A DNA stretch of 47,575 nt from JAILLW01 sp045640525 (GCA_045640525.1 JAZUFE010000046.1:1-47575); one strand, 5' to 3'; shown: positions 7,852-15,821, counted from the first letter of the stretch. Notes: generated by a model from the sequence alone, not told the origin. Translations and numbers: made by a program.

Positions 7852-8571
7852 GTGCTTCGTTTCTATTTTGTTATCTCAATTTCAGTATTTACATGCCTGA
7901 TTTTTTTTGTCCGATATTCCAAAATTGAAAGACATTCGGAAAGATATACAGACAGACAAAGATATGCGCTTGCCCGTATGGCGTGCCGTAATGTCCAAAA
8001 AAAGGGAAGAATTACCGACGAAATATTTGGATTGGAGAATCTTCCCATGGACGGCGGATATGTGATGTATTCAAATCATCAGGGAAGATATGATGCTTTG
8101 GGCATACTGTTGGCTCATGATGACCCCTGTACGTTTATTGTTGACAAGGGAAGGTCCGAAGTTTTTCTTCTTGACCAGATTACAACGCTGTTGCAGGCCA
8201 AGAGGTTGGACAAATCGGATATCAGAGGGCAGGTTAGGATAATCAGAGAAGTGGCCGATGAGGTTTCAAACGGTCGCAAATACCTTATTTTCCCGGAGGG
8301 CGGATATCCTGATAGCGTGACGGATAATACGATGCGGGAGTTTATGCCGGGAGCGTTCAAGGCGGCTACAATGTCTAAATCACCTATTGTTCCGATATGT
8401 TTATATGATTCATATAAAGTATTTATGAAAAACTCGCTAAAACGAGTTAAAACACAGATTCATTTTCTTGAGCCGATTACATATGATGAGTACAAAGATA
8501 TGAATACGCGCCAAATAGCAGACCTTGTTAAGAGCCGTATTCAGAACAAACTTGATATGATAGAAACTTAA
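7852..8571 (+). CDS. 1-acyl-glycerol-3-phosphate acyltransferase-like protein (PlsC family)
   Basis: This 239-residue membrane-associated acyltransferase would attach a fatty acyl chain to a lysophospholipid or related acceptor. A hydrophobic segment occupies residues 2-20. NHQGRYD (about 74-80) is the catalytic HxxxxD motif, and FPEGG (about 143-147) is the acceptor-phosphate binding motif; both are diagnostic of the PlsC family. GTG at 7852 is chosen as the start because AAGGAG lies 7 bases upstream and the promoter overlaps any longer version. It could be the true PlsC of phosphatidic-acid synthesis or a paralogue acting on another lipid; the sequence does not decide. Confidence 0.85.
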   Translation: MLRFYFVISISVFTCLIFFVRYSKIERHSERYTDRQRYALARMACRNVQKKGRITDEIFGLENLPMDGGYVMYSNHQGRYDALGILLAHDDPCTFIVDKGRSEVFLLDQITTLLQAKRLDKSDIRGQVRIIREVADEVSNGRKYLIFPEGGYPDSVTDNTMREFMPGAFKAATMSKSPIVPICLYDSYKVFMKNSLKRVKTQIHFLEPITYDEYKDMNTRQIADLVKSRIQNKLDMIET

Positions 8572-8618
8572 GCAATTTTCTAAACAAAATTGCCAATAGT
8601 AAACGATGTGGTATAATT

Positions 8619-8652
8619 ATACCAAGCGCCGTTTTGCTACTTGGTATTTTTT
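8619..8652 (+). terminator. Rho-independent terminator
   Basis: ATACCAAG (8619-8626) pairs with CTTGGTAT (8640-8647), followed by TTTTT. A second, smaller hairpin without T-run, GCAATTTT/AAAATTGC, precedes it at 8572-8593 right after the stop codon. Confidence 0.72.
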
Positions 8653-8705
8653 GAAGCAAAATCACTTGCTTGCAAGGGTGATTTTGCGAGAAAGGGCAAA
8701 CGTGT
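8653..8705 (+). repeat. Dispersed intergenic repeat, copy 1
   Basis: These 53 bases are identical to 11378-11430, in the same orientation. The unit contains a 10-base inverted repeat (8656-8665 with 8678-8687) and a CTTGCAAG palindrome in the loop. Similarity resumes after it (aagtacgaaattcaca, versus aagtatgaaattcaca in copy 2). Both copies lie directly after a terminator and before a new gene. Copy 1 lacks a 20-base segment that copy 2 has. Confidence 0.85.
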
Positions 8706-8747
8706 AAGTACGAAATTCACAGTTTATTTTTGAGCGGAGGAAGAGTG

Positions 8748-10109
8748 ATGATAAAGAAATCGAGAGTTTTGTCTTTTACATTGAGTATGACTTTGCTTGC
8801 TTCGGTTGTAATCGGATGTGCGGGCGGCGACAGTGCAGGTTATAAGCATCTTACCAATAAGGCTACCGACGGAGACGGAGTTTATACCGATTTGGGTAAT
8901 TATGTAATAGAATTGGCGGAATACCAAGATGCTGATTATGATGCCTGTCTGAAAGCTTTGGATGAAAAGTACGGACAGATGAAAGCTGCTATGAGTGAGG
9001 CCTGTACAGCATGCGCCAAGCATGACAGTGAAGGAAATGTATTAATAGGAAGAAATCTTGATAATCAGGTTTCTCAGTGCCCTGCATTTCTTATTCATTC
9101 GACGCAGGGTAAATATGAGACGGTTTCATTGCGATATATGAACTCCGAGCAGTATACATATGAAACATTTAAGACAGAAGGATATCTTGATAAAGATTTT
9201 CTTAATTCAATATCATTTTGCGTGACCGATTCAATGAATTCGGAGGGCTTGTACATACAGGCAAATGTCCGCGAACCGTATCCTGAACTTATCAATACCG
9301 GAACCAATCCCGGAAAGCAAAGATTGTGTGTACCGATGCTTGTAGCGATGGTATCAAGAAACTGTGCTACGGTCAAAGAGGCTTTGGATTATCTTCGAAA
9401 CGATGTAGATATCTATTCAACACCATATATTAATGAAACGGTTCCTACACAATACGGATATTACATAGGTGATGCTACCGGAGAATTCGGTGTTATTGAA
9501 ATAGCAGCCAATGAAGTGAATTATATTCCGTACGCAAGTGCTCAGGGAAATTACTATATAACACCCAAGTGGATTGCATTTGAGAGCAACGGTGCCGGAT
9601 ACGGCAGAGTTCAGGCGGCTACGGATGGACTTAGCGAAGTTACGGATATGAAATCCATGCTTGAACATATGGAAGCTCCCATGTGGAAGAATGAAGTTCT
9701 TTATATGGACAATGCATATCTTGATGAAAACGGTAAGTCACACTTCGTTGATGATGACGGCAATCCTACAGTAGATTTCAGATCTGATTTTTCTAATCAG
9801 ATACCTCTTGATGAGAACGGAAACATTACTGATGAGAGAACACCTGAAACCATAGCCAGAAGTAATGCCCGTTGGATGATGGATGATAAGAATTTTGATA
9901 TCGTCAAGGAACAGATTGGCAATATTGTCGGTGCAATGGGATGGAAAGAAAAACTTGAAAAATACTATGCCGGGGATGAAAAGGACTTAAGAGACGACGG
10001 TAATGTTTTCACCACAGGCGCTTCTTTCTCCGTGAATTGTAAAGAAAAGACAATGCTCATCAAATTCTGGGAAAATGATAACGATGTTTATGAGATTAAA
10101 ATGAAATAA
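8748..10109 (+). CDS. Lipoprotein of the choloylglycine hydrolase (Ntn) family
   Basis: This 453-residue protein starts with a lipoprotein signal whose lipobox is VIGC (Cys24). After about 60 residues comes CTACAKHDSEGNVLIGRNLD (86-105), which matches the nucleophile segment of linear amide hydrolases such as bile-salt hydrolase and penicillin V acylase (C-T ... D-G ... GRN-M/L-D). Cys86 is the predicted N-terminal nucleophile, so residues 25-85 would be a propeptide removed on maturation. The protein is longer than typical members (about 320-340). Its substrate could be a bile-salt amide, an N-acyl amino acid or a peptide-like amide. ATG at 8748 has GGAGG 7 bases upstream. The gene stands alone between the repeat and the rpsF promoter. 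Confidence 0.75.
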   Translation: MIKKSRVLSFTLSMTLLASVVIGCAGGDSAGYKHLTNKATDGDGVYTDLGNYVIELAEYQDADYDACLKALDEKYGQMKAAMSEACTACAKHDSEGNVLIGRNLDNQVSQCPAFLIHSTQGKYETVSLRYMNSEQYTYETFKTEGYLDKDFLNSISFCVTDSMNSEGLYIQANVREPYPELINTGTNPGKQRLCVPMLVAMVSRNCATVKEALDYLRNDVDIYSTPYINETVPTQYGYYIGDATGEFGVIEIAANEVNYIPYASAQGNYYITPKWIAFESNGAGYGRVQAATDGLSEVTDMKSMLEHMEAPMWKNEVLYMDNAYLDENGKSHFVDDDGNPTVDFRSDFSNQIPLDENGNITDERTPETIARSNARWMMDDKNFDIVKEQIGNIVGAMGWKEKLEKYYAGDEKDLRDDGNVFTTGASFSVNCKEKTMLIKFWENDNDVYEIKMK

Positions 10110-10117
10110 AAATATAC

Positions 10118-10146
10118 TTGAAAACGGGAGTTAATCGTGTTATATT
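10118..10146 (+). promoter_or_regulatory. Promoter of rpsF-ssb-rpsR
   Basis: TTGAAA (10118-10123) and TATATT (10141-10146) with a 17-base spacer give a good SigA promoter. Transcription should begin near 10153 and produce a leader of about 110 bases. Confidence 0.75.
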
Positions 10147-10156
10147 TAATTTCCGT

Positions 10157-10225
10157 GATGTTCAAAATTGAACATCCTGGAGCAATCCAGAGTATGAGTA
10201 GGGCATCTGCCCACATCCTTGCTCT
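10157..10225 (+). promoter_or_regulatory. Structured rpsF leader, candidate S6:S18 binding site
   Basis: The leader shows hairpins GATGTTC/GAACATC (10157-10163 with 10170-10176), CTGGA-GCAA-TCCAG (10177-10190, a GNRA tetraloop) and GGGC/GCCC (10201-10204 with 10209-10212). GAGCAA (10180-10185) can instead pair with TTGCTC (10219-10224), which would break the tetraloop hairpin and enclose the last one. In many bacteria the S6:S18 complex represses its own operon through a structured rpsF leader, so the place fits; I cannot confirm the consensus by eye. Confidence 0.5.
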
Positions 10226-10263
10226 TATTATTAAGGGCCTAAGACCAAAAGGAGGTAACAAGC

Positions 10264-10554
10264 ATGAACAAATACGAATTATGTGTTGTTGTTAATGCGA
10301 AACTCGAAGACGAAGGAAGAGCTGCTACAGTTGACAAGTGTAAGAGCTACATCGAAAGATTCGGTGGTACAATTACAGGTGTTGACGAGTGGGGCAAGAA
10401 AGAGCTTGCTTATGAAATCAATCATGATAAAGTAGGCTACTATTACTTCATTCATTTCGATGCTGAAGCTACAGCTCCTGCAGAGATTGAAAACAGAGTT
10501 CGTATCATGGACAACGTAATCAGATTTTTATGCGTTAGACAAGACGAGGCATAA
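10264..10554 (+). CDS. rpsF: 30S ribosomal protein S6
   Basis: S6 binds 16S rRNA together with S18 on the platform of the small subunit. The 96-residue length and the patterns NKYELCVVVNAKL at the start, GGTI-TGVDEWGKKELAYEIN in the middle and FLCVRQDE at the end are those of the family. AAAGGAGG lies 6 bases before ATG. It is the first gene of the classic rpsF-ssb-rpsR operon. Confidence 0.97.
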   Translation: MNKYELCVVVNAKLEDEGRAATVDKCKSYIERFGGTITGVDEWGKKELAYEINHDKVGYYYFIHFDAEATAPAEIENRVRIMDNVIRFLCVRQDEA

Positions 10555-10587
10555 ATCTCATATTTATGCCGGAAAGTAGAGGCAGAT

Positions 10588-11040
10588 ATGAATAAAGTTA
10601 TTTTGATGGGTCGTTTGACCAGAGATCCTGAAGTTAGATATTCGCAGGGCGAAAATTCGTTGGCAATTGCCAGATATACATTAGCGGTTGATAGAAGATT
10701 TAACAGAAACAACAGTGGTGACGAAGCCACAGCTGATTTCATCAATTGCGTAGCTTTTGGACGTAACGGTGAGTTTGCGGAGAAATATCTTCGTAAAGGA
10801 ACCAAGATTCTTGCTGAGGGTCGTATCCAGACAGGATCGTACACCAACAAGGAAGGCCAAAAGGTATATACAACGGAAGTAGTTGTTGAGAACCAGGAAT
10901 TTGCCGAATCAAAGAATGGTTCATCTCCTGCAACAGAGAGTTATTCTTCAGGAAACGACAGTGCACCGGTAGCTTCCGGCGCAGGCGATGGCTTCATGAA
11001 TATTCCTGACGGAATTGAAGAGGAATTGCCTTTTAACTAA
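10588..11040 (+). CDS. ssb: Single-stranded DNA-binding protein
   Basis: SSB coats single-stranded DNA during replication, repair and recombination and recruits partners through its acidic tip. The OB-fold occupies residues 1-105 (MNKVILMGRLTRDPEVRYS at the start, then DFINCVAFGRNGEFAEKYLRKG). Residues 106-140 are a Ser/Gly-rich flexible linker. The C-terminal tip EEELPFN is the partner-binding motif, similar to the DDDIPF of other SSBs. The 150-residue length is normal. It lies between rpsF and rpsR, 33 and 30 bases away. Confidence 0.97.
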   Translation: MNKVILMGRLTRDPEVRYSQGENSLAIARYTLAVDRRFNRNNSGDEATADFINCVAFGRNGEFAEKYLRKGTKILAEGRIQTGSYTNKEGQKVYTTEVVVENQEFAESKNGSSPATESYSSGNDSAPVASGAGDGFMNIPDGIEEELPFN

Positions 11041-11070
11041 ACATTCGTTTAAGATAGGAGGAAACCTAAA

Positions 11071-11334
11071 ATGGCATTTAATAAAGCTGATAAAGCCGAT
11101 TCTCCAATGAGAAAAAGAGGCGGAATGCACAGAAGAAAAAAGGTTTGTGTATTTTGTGGAAAAGATAGCGTAATTGATTACAAGGATTCTGCTAAGTTAA
11201 GAAAGTTCATTTCAGAGAGAGGAAAAATTCTTCCCCGTCGTGTAACAGGAACCTGTGCTAAACATCAAAGAGCGCTTACCACAGCTATCAAGAGAGCTCG
11301 TCACGTAGCAATCTTGCCATATACATGTGATTAA
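11071..11334 (+). CDS. rpsR: 30S ribosomal protein S18, cysteine-containing form
   Basis: S18 partners S6 on the platform of the 30S subunit. The 87-residue protein contains the conserved core (IDYKDSAKLRKFISERGKILPRRVTG and KHQRAL). It has CVFC at 26-29 plus further Cys in GTCAKHQ and at YTCD near the end, the zinc-binding (C+) version of S18 rather than the Cys-free one. C+ ribosomal proteins are often replaced under zinc limitation by paralogues; none is seen here. The gene ends the operon and is followed by a strong terminator. Confidence 0.97.
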   Translation: MAFNKADKADSPMRKRGGMHRRKKVCVFCGKDSVIDYKDSAKLRKFISERGKILPRRVTGTCAKHQRALTTAIKRARHVAILPYTCD

Positions 11335-11348
11335 TTGATTGATTTTCA

Positions 11349-11376
11349 AGCCACCCGATTTCGGGTGGCTTTTTTT
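11349..11376 (+). terminator. Rho-independent terminator
   Basis: AGCCACCCG (11349-11357) and CGGGTGGCT (11362-11370) form a 9-base GC-rich stem with a tetraloop, followed by TTTTTT. It ends the rpsF-ssb-rpsR operon. Confidence 0.95.
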
Positions 11377-11377
11377 C

Positions 11378-11430
11378 GAAGCAAAATCACTTGCTTGCAA
11401 GGGTGATTTTGCGAGAAAGGGCAAACGTGT
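11378..11430 (+). repeat. Dispersed intergenic repeat, copy 2
   Basis: Identical over 53 bases to 8653-8705. Copy 2 continues with a segment that forms a second hairpin (GCAAACG/CGTTTGC, 11421-11427 with 11434-11440) before the shared tail at about 11451-11467. It lies between the rpsR terminator and the gdpP gene. Confidence 0.85.
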
Positions 11431-11482
11431 CAGCGTTTGCATGAAAAATGTAAGTATGAAATTCACAATTTGCTTGATATTG

Positions 11483-11491
11483 TGGTATACT
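11483..11491 (+). promoter_or_regulatory. Possible extended -10 promoter of gdpP-rplI-dnaB
   Basis: TGGTATACT has the TGn extension and a good -10 hexamer (TATACT, 11486-11491). No convincing -35 box is found 17 bases upstream, as is allowed for extended -10 promoters. It is 44 bases before the gdpP start. Confidence 0.45.
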
Positions 11492-11534
11492 TATACGAGG
11501 TATTGCCATTTGAGAAGGTAACGGAAGGAAAAGT

Positions 11535-13595
11535 ATGGGTAATTCAAACAGATCTTTTAAACTAAAAGGTAAGTTGAAACATTTATTCCAGATTTCTTTG
11601 TATTTGGGAATTCTTTTAGTTGCAGTAAACGTATTGGTGTATTTAATTGATGCTTTTGCGGGAGTTATTCTGTCGGGTTATCTGTTGATATACTTTGCTA
11701 TTGTTATTTTTGTACTTAATAACAATAAATCTGTGCTTGTCAAAGAATTGATAAGCTTCGGTACCCATTTTAGCCAGGTTCAGAAGGTAATGCTTAAAGA
11801 ACTTGAGATTCCGTACGCCCTGCTTGATGATAAAGGCCACATATTGTGGATGAATGAGTGGTTCACAAGAATCACGGACAAGGCGGCGCAATTCGACAAA
11901 TCGATTACGTCGGTATTCCCGTCCGTTACGAAGGATAAATTACCCCTTGAAGAGAATTACGTAGAGATGGAACTTGATTATGATGAAAGCAGTTATCAGG
12001 TTCGAATGCGTAAACTTTCAATTAAAGAGATGATTAAAAGCAGCGAGCTTATTGAAAGCCAGGATGAGGAGAACAACCTTATTGCATTTTATCTTTTTGA
12101 TAATACAGCAGTTAAATTGGCTCTTCAGGAAATTGATGATCAATCGGTTGCGGTTGGAATGGTTTACCTTGACAATTACGATGAAGCGCTTGAAAGTGTT
12201 GAAGAAGTTCGTCGCTCACTGCTTGTTGCTTTGATAGACAGAAAGATTAATAAATATATTTGTGCAATGGACGGAATCTGTAAGAAGCTTGAGAAGGATA
12301 AATATATGATAGTTCTTCGAAAGAAAGCATTGAGCATGCTTACAGAGACCAAGTTCGATATTCTTGATGATGTTAAAACTGTCAACATCGGTAATGAAAT
12401 GCCGGTAACGATAAGTATCGGTGTAGGTCTTGACGGTTTATCCTATGCACAGAATTATGAGTTCGCGCGAAATGCGATTGATTTGGCATTGGGAAGAGGC
12501 GGAGACCAGGCGGTTGTCAAAACTCCGGAGAATATCACGTATTACGGCGGAAAGAGCCAGCAGGTTGAAAAGAATACCAGAGTTAAGGCTCGTGTGAAAG
12601 CACAGGCCTTGCAGGAAATCATTTCTACCAAGGACAGAGTATTGGTCATGGGACACAGATTGCCCGATGTCGACAGCTTCGGGGCTGCAGTCGGTATTTA
12701 CAGAATTGCCCGTGCCCTGGATAAGAGAGCACATATCGTTTTGGATGGCGTAAGCACAGCAATCAAGCCGATGGTGGATTTGTTTATGTCTAAAGACGAT
12801 TATGATAATGATATGATAATCAGCAATTCCACTGCAGTTGAATTGGCAGACGCCAATACTGTATTGGTAGTTGTGGATGTTAATCGCCCCAGCATAACCG
12901 AATGCCCGGATTTGCTTAAACTGTGCAAGTCGATAGTGGTACTTGACCATCACAGACAGGGAACCGAATATATTGAAAATGCAACGCTTTCGTATATAGA
13001 AGCATATGCTTCTTCAGCATGTGAAATGGTTTCGGAGATACTTCAGTACATTGGCGAAGGCCTGCATGTTTCTTCGGAAGAGGCTGATTGTATGTATTCG
13101 GGTATTATGATAGATACCAATAACTTCATGACCAAGACAGGCGTACGTACTTTTGAAGCGGCAGCTTTCCTTAGACGTAACGGCGCAGATGTGACGCGAG
13201 TACGTAAAATGTTCAGAGAAGATGCCAATGAGTATAAGGCTAAAGCGGATGCTGTATCTCAGGCAGAAATATACAAGAATGCATTTGCCATATCGACATG
13301 TACAAGCGAGGATCTTAAGTCTCCTACGGTTGTCGGTGCACAGGCTGCCAATGAGTTACTGAATATTAAGGGCGTTAAGGCGAGCTTTATCTTTACCGAT
13401 TATCAGAATCAGATATTCATTTCGGCCCGTTCGATTGATGAGATTAACGTACAGGTTATAATGGAAAAGATGGGCGGCGGAGGACACCTTAGTACCGCAG
13501 GGTGTCAGCTTGAGGGCGTGACGATAGCCGAAGCGATAGGCGAACTTAAAAAGACATTGGATACTATGATAGAAAACGAGGAAATTAAGCTATGA
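11535..13595 (+). CDS. gdpP: Cyclic-di-AMP phosphodiesterase
   Basis: GdpP cleaves the second messenger c-di-AMP to pApA and controls potassium and cell-wall homeostasis. The 686-residue protein has two membrane helices (about 17-38 and 41-62), a PAS-like sensor (about 85-140), a degenerate GGDEF domain (about 175-325), a DHH domain and a DHHA1 domain. Catalytic metal sites are visible: GHRLPDVDSFGAAVG, VVVDVNRPS, VLDHHRQG and GIMIDTNNF; GGGGHLSTAG is the DHHA1 motif. All metal ligands seem intact, so it should be active. Its stop codon overlaps the start of rplI (ATGA). The gdpP-rplI-dnaB order is conserved in Firmicutes. Confidence 0.95.
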   Translation: MGNSNRSFKLKGKLKHLFQISLYLGILLVAVNVLVYLIDAFAGVILSGYLLIYFAIVIFVLNNNKSVLVKELISFGTHFSQVQKVMLKELEIPYALLDDKGHILWMNEWFTRITDKAAQFDKSITSVFPSVTKDKLPLEENYVEMELDYDESSYQVRMRKLSIKEMIKSSELIESQDEENNLIAFYLFDNTAVKLALQEIDDQSVAVGMVYLDNYDEALESVEEVRRSLLVALIDRKINKYICAMDGICKKLEKDKYMIVLRKKALSMLTETKFDILDDVKTVNIGNEMPVTISIGVGLDGLSYAQNYEFARNAIDLALGRGGDQAVVKTPENITYYGGKSQQVEKNTRVKARVKAQALQEIISTKDRVLVMGHRLPDVDSFGAAVGIYRIARALDKRAHIVLDGVSTAIKPMVDLFMSKDDYDNDMIISNSTAVELADANTVLVVVDVNRPSITECPDLLKLCKSIVVLDHHRQGTEYIENATLSYIEAYASSACEMVSEILQYIGEGLHVSSEEADCMYSGIMIDTNNFMTKTGVRTFEAAAFLRRNGADVTRVRKMFREDANEYKAKADAVSQAEIYKNAFAISTCTSEDLKSPTVVGAQAANELLNIKGVKASFIFTDYQNQIFISARSIDEINVQVIMEKMGGGGHLSTAGCQLEGVTIAEAIGELKKTLDTMIENEEIKL

Positions 13596-14041
13596 AAATA
13601 ATATTACTTGAAGACGTTAAAACACTTGGAAAGAAAGGTCAGATTGTGGAAGTGGCCGACGGATATGCAAGAAATGCGATTCTTCCCAAGAAACTCGGAC
13701 TTGAAGCTACGAGTAAGAATCTTAATGATTTGAAGCTTAAGAAGGCAAATGATGAGAAGGTTGCAAAAGAATTGCTTGAAAGTGCAACCGAATTTGCCAA
13801 AGGCATGGAAAATGATAAGGTTGTTGTATCAATTAAGGCAGGAGAAGGCGGTAAGACTTTCGGGTCGATTTCTTCCAAAGAAATTGCAGCGGCATATCAG
13901 GAACAGTGCAAGAAAGATATAGATAAAAAGAAAATAGTTTTGAAAGAGCCTATTAAAAACTTCGGTACGTTTGACGTTCCCGTTAAATTACATCCGCAGG
14001 TTACAGGAACATTGAAAGTACAAGTGGTTGAGAAGAAATAA
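13592..14041 (+). CDS. rplI: 50S ribosomal protein L9
   Basis: L9 binds 23S rRNA near the base of the L1 stalk. The 149-residue protein has the N-terminal signature region (MKIILLEDVKTLGKKGQIVEVADGYARNAILPKKLG), the long Lys/Glu/Ala-rich connecting helix, and the C-terminal domain ending at VKLHPQVTG. It overlaps gdpP by 4 bases and dnaB by 1 base (TAATG), so the three are translationally coupled. Confidence 0.97.
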   Translation: MKIILLEDVKTLGKKGQIVEVADGYARNAILPKKLGLEATSKNLNDLKLKKANDEKVAKELLESATEFAKGMENDKVVVSIKAGEGGKTFGSISSKEIAAAYQEQCKKDIDKKKIVLKEPIKNFGTFDVPVKLHPQVTGTLKVQVVEKK

Positions 14042-15387
14042 TGGCATTGGATGAAAACAGTTTAAAGAAGGTTTTGCCTCATAGCATTGAAGCCGAACAG
14101 TCTGTAATCGGATCGATGATTTTGGATAAGGATGCCATAACGGTTGCTTCGGAGCAACTTGTGGGTGACGATTTCTATTCAAAGCAGTACGGAATAGTAT
14201 TTGATGCTATGGTGGAATTGTATAGTGCGGGTAAAGAGGTTGATCCTGTTACTCTTCAGGCTAAGCTCAAGGAGAAAGAAGTATCTCCGGAGGTTAGTTC
14301 TTTGGAGTACCTTAAAGACATTTTGGTTACTGTTCCCACAGCTGCGAATATCAAGCAATATACACAGATAGTTAAGGAACTGTCTACATCAAGAAAACTG
14401 ATTAAGGCAACCGAAGAGATTTCGCTTGCCTGTTATCAAGGCAAAGATTCCATTGAATCAATAATGGATGAGGCTGAAAAGAATATTTTTAACATTACGC
14501 AGAATCGCAGCGCCGATGATTTCGTGTCTATCGGTAAAGTAGTAATGAATGCGATGGACAGAATAGAAACTGTCTATAAAGCCAAAGGCTCCGTTACCGG
14601 AATAGAAACCGGATTTTCGGATTTGGATTATATGACTGCCGGATTCCAAAGGTCGGATCTCATTATTATTGCTGCCCGTCCGTCAATGGGTAAGACAGCG
14701 TTTGTTCTTAATGTGGCTCAACATATGGCATTTAAGAGAAACATGAATGTGGCAATATTCTCTTTGGAAATGAGTAAAGAGAGTTTGGTTAATCGTATGT
14801 TTTCTTTGGAATCGCGGGTTGATGCTCAAAAAATACGTACAGGTAAACTTACGGACGGTGATTGGAAGGCACTTATAGAAAGTGCCGGTAACATCGGCAA
14901 ATCGGGACTGATTATTGATGATACTCCCAGTATCAGTGTCCCGGAATTGAGGTCGAAATGCCGTAAATATAAGATAGAACACGGATTGGATATAATTATT
15001 ATCGACTATCTTCAGTTGATGTCAGGTTCGGGTAAATCCGAGTCTCACCAGCAGGAAATTTCGGATATTTCCAGATCGCTGAAGGCCGTTGCAAGAGAAC
15101 TTGATGTGCCGGTTGTTGCACTGTCACAGCTTTCACGTGCGGTAGAAGGAAGACCCGATAAGCACCCCATGCTTTCCGATTTGCGTGAATCGGGTGCCAT
15201 TGAACAGGATGCGGATATGGTAATGTTTATATACAGAGACGATTACTATAATAAGGATTCCGAAAAGAAGGGTATCGCCGAGATTATGATAGCGAAGCAA
15301 AGAAACGGCCCAATCGGTTCCGTAGATTTGGTATGGATGCCCGAATATACGAAGTTTGCCAATATAGCGCGGGATTTCAAGAAATAA
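14041..15387 (+). CDS. dnaB: Replicative DNA helicase
   Basis: DnaB is the hexameric 5'-3' helicase that unwinds the chromosome at the fork. The 448-residue protein has the N-terminal DnaG-interacting domain (PHSIEAEQSVIGSMILD), a linker, and the RecA-like motor. Walker A is ARPSMGKTAF (about 218-227), Walker B is IIIDYLQLM, and the C-terminal KQRNGPIG segment contains the arginine finger region. No intein interrupts the Walker A region. It starts in the stop codon of rplI and is followed by a shared terminator. Confidence 0.97.
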   Translation: MALDENSLKKVLPHSIEAEQSVIGSMILDKDAITVASEQLVGDDFYSKQYGIVFDAMVELYSAGKEVDPVTLQAKLKEKEVSPEVSSLEYLKDILVTVPTAANIKQYTQIVKELSTSRKLIKATEEISLACYQGKDSIESIMDEAEKNIFNITQNRSADDFVSIGKVVMNAMDRIETVYKAKGSVTGIETGFSDLDYMTAGFQRSDLIIIAARPSMGKTAFVLNVAQHMAFKRNMNVAIFSLEMSKESLVNRMFSLESRVDAQKIRTGKLTDGDWKALIESAGNIGKSGLIIDDTPSISVPELRSKCRKYKIEHGLDIIIIDYLQLMSGSGKSESHQQEISDISRSLKAVARELDVPVVALSQLSRAVEGRPDKHPMLSDLRESGAIEQDADMVMFIYRDDYYNKDSEKKGIAEIMIAKQRNGPIGSVDLVWMPEYTKFANIARDFKK

Positions 15388-15398
15388 TTGTTATAAGA

Positions 15399-15433
15399 AA
15401 AACAGCTTAGACCGTAACGGCCTAAGCTGTTTT
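15399..15433. terminator. Bidirectional terminator
   Basis: AAAACAGCTTAG (15399-15410) pairs with CTAAGCTGTTTT (15422-15433), and CCG/CGG pair inside. The stem has T-runs on both strands, so it serves dnaB on the plus strand and the ferredoxin gene on the minus strand. Confidence 0.9.
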
Positions 15434-15451
15434 ATTATACTTTCGTATATA

Positions 15452-15622
15452 TTAGTTCTCAGAGATAGCGCCAACAGGGCATCCACCTGCACATGAACCA
15501 CAACTGATGCATGTAGCGGGATCGATCTCGAACTTTCCGTCTCCTTCAGAGATAGCACCAACAGGACAGTTACCTGCACAAGCGCCACATGAAATACAAG
15601 AATCGCCAATAACGTATGCCAT
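15452..15622 (-). CDS. 2[4Fe-4S] clostridial-type ferredoxin
   Basis: This 56-residue protein is a small electron carrier for low-potential electrons, for example from pyruvate oxidation. Two CxxCxxCxxxCP motifs are present: Cys9, 12, 15, 19 and Cys38, 41, 44, 48, each binding a [4Fe-4S] cluster with the fourth ligand from the other motif. The two halves are near copies (ISCG-CAG-CPVGAIS), the classic internal duplication. AAGGAGG lies 8 bases before the ATG. It is divergent from the pyruvate formate-lyase operon, whose activating enzyme needs a low-potential electron donor; this ferredoxin is a candidate, but that is inference. Confidence 0.95.
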   Translation of the reverse strand: MAYVIGDSCISCGACAGNCPVGAISEGDGKFEIDPATCISCGSCAGGCPVGAISEN

Positions 15623-15678
15623 GATATGTTCCTCCTTATAAAATATTTCCTCAAAACATCAATCATAATGCACATACT

Positions 15679-15707
15679 ATAATAATATAATTCAAGAATT
15701 AGTACAA
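15679..15707 (-). promoter_or_regulatory. Ferredoxin promoter
   Basis: Read on the minus strand, TTGTAC (15707-15702) and TATTAT (15684-15679) have a 17-base spacer. An imperfect inverted repeat, CCTAT..ATAGG (15709-15733), lies just upstream of the -35 box and may bind a regulator. Confidence 0.55.
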
Positions 15708-15774
15708 GCCTATTTTTACACACAAAATATAGGCATGTTCGGTGAATGTACGTAAAAAAGAACATGTATTGCAC

Positions 15775-15803
15775 TTGTCTTGGTTAAATTCTTAACATAT
15801 AAT
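15775..15803 (+). promoter_or_regulatory. pfl promoter with Rex-like operator
   Basis: TTGTCT (15775-15780) and a perfect TATAAT (15798-15803) are 17 bases apart. Bases 15781-15798 read TGGTTAA-ATTC-TTAACAT, matching 6 of 7 in each arm of the Rex consensus TTGTTAA-N4-TTAACAA. The site fills the spacer, so a bound protein would block RNA polymerase. Rex releases DNA when NADH is high, which would turn the fermentation genes on. Confidence 0.6.
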
Positions 15804-15821
15804 ATTCTTACGCTAACTGTG

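Noticed and set aside
15391..15774. 127-codon minus-strand frame over the ferredoxin gene
   Set aside because: It is the shadow frame of the 56-residue ferredoxin, which has two complete cluster motifs and a ribosome site.
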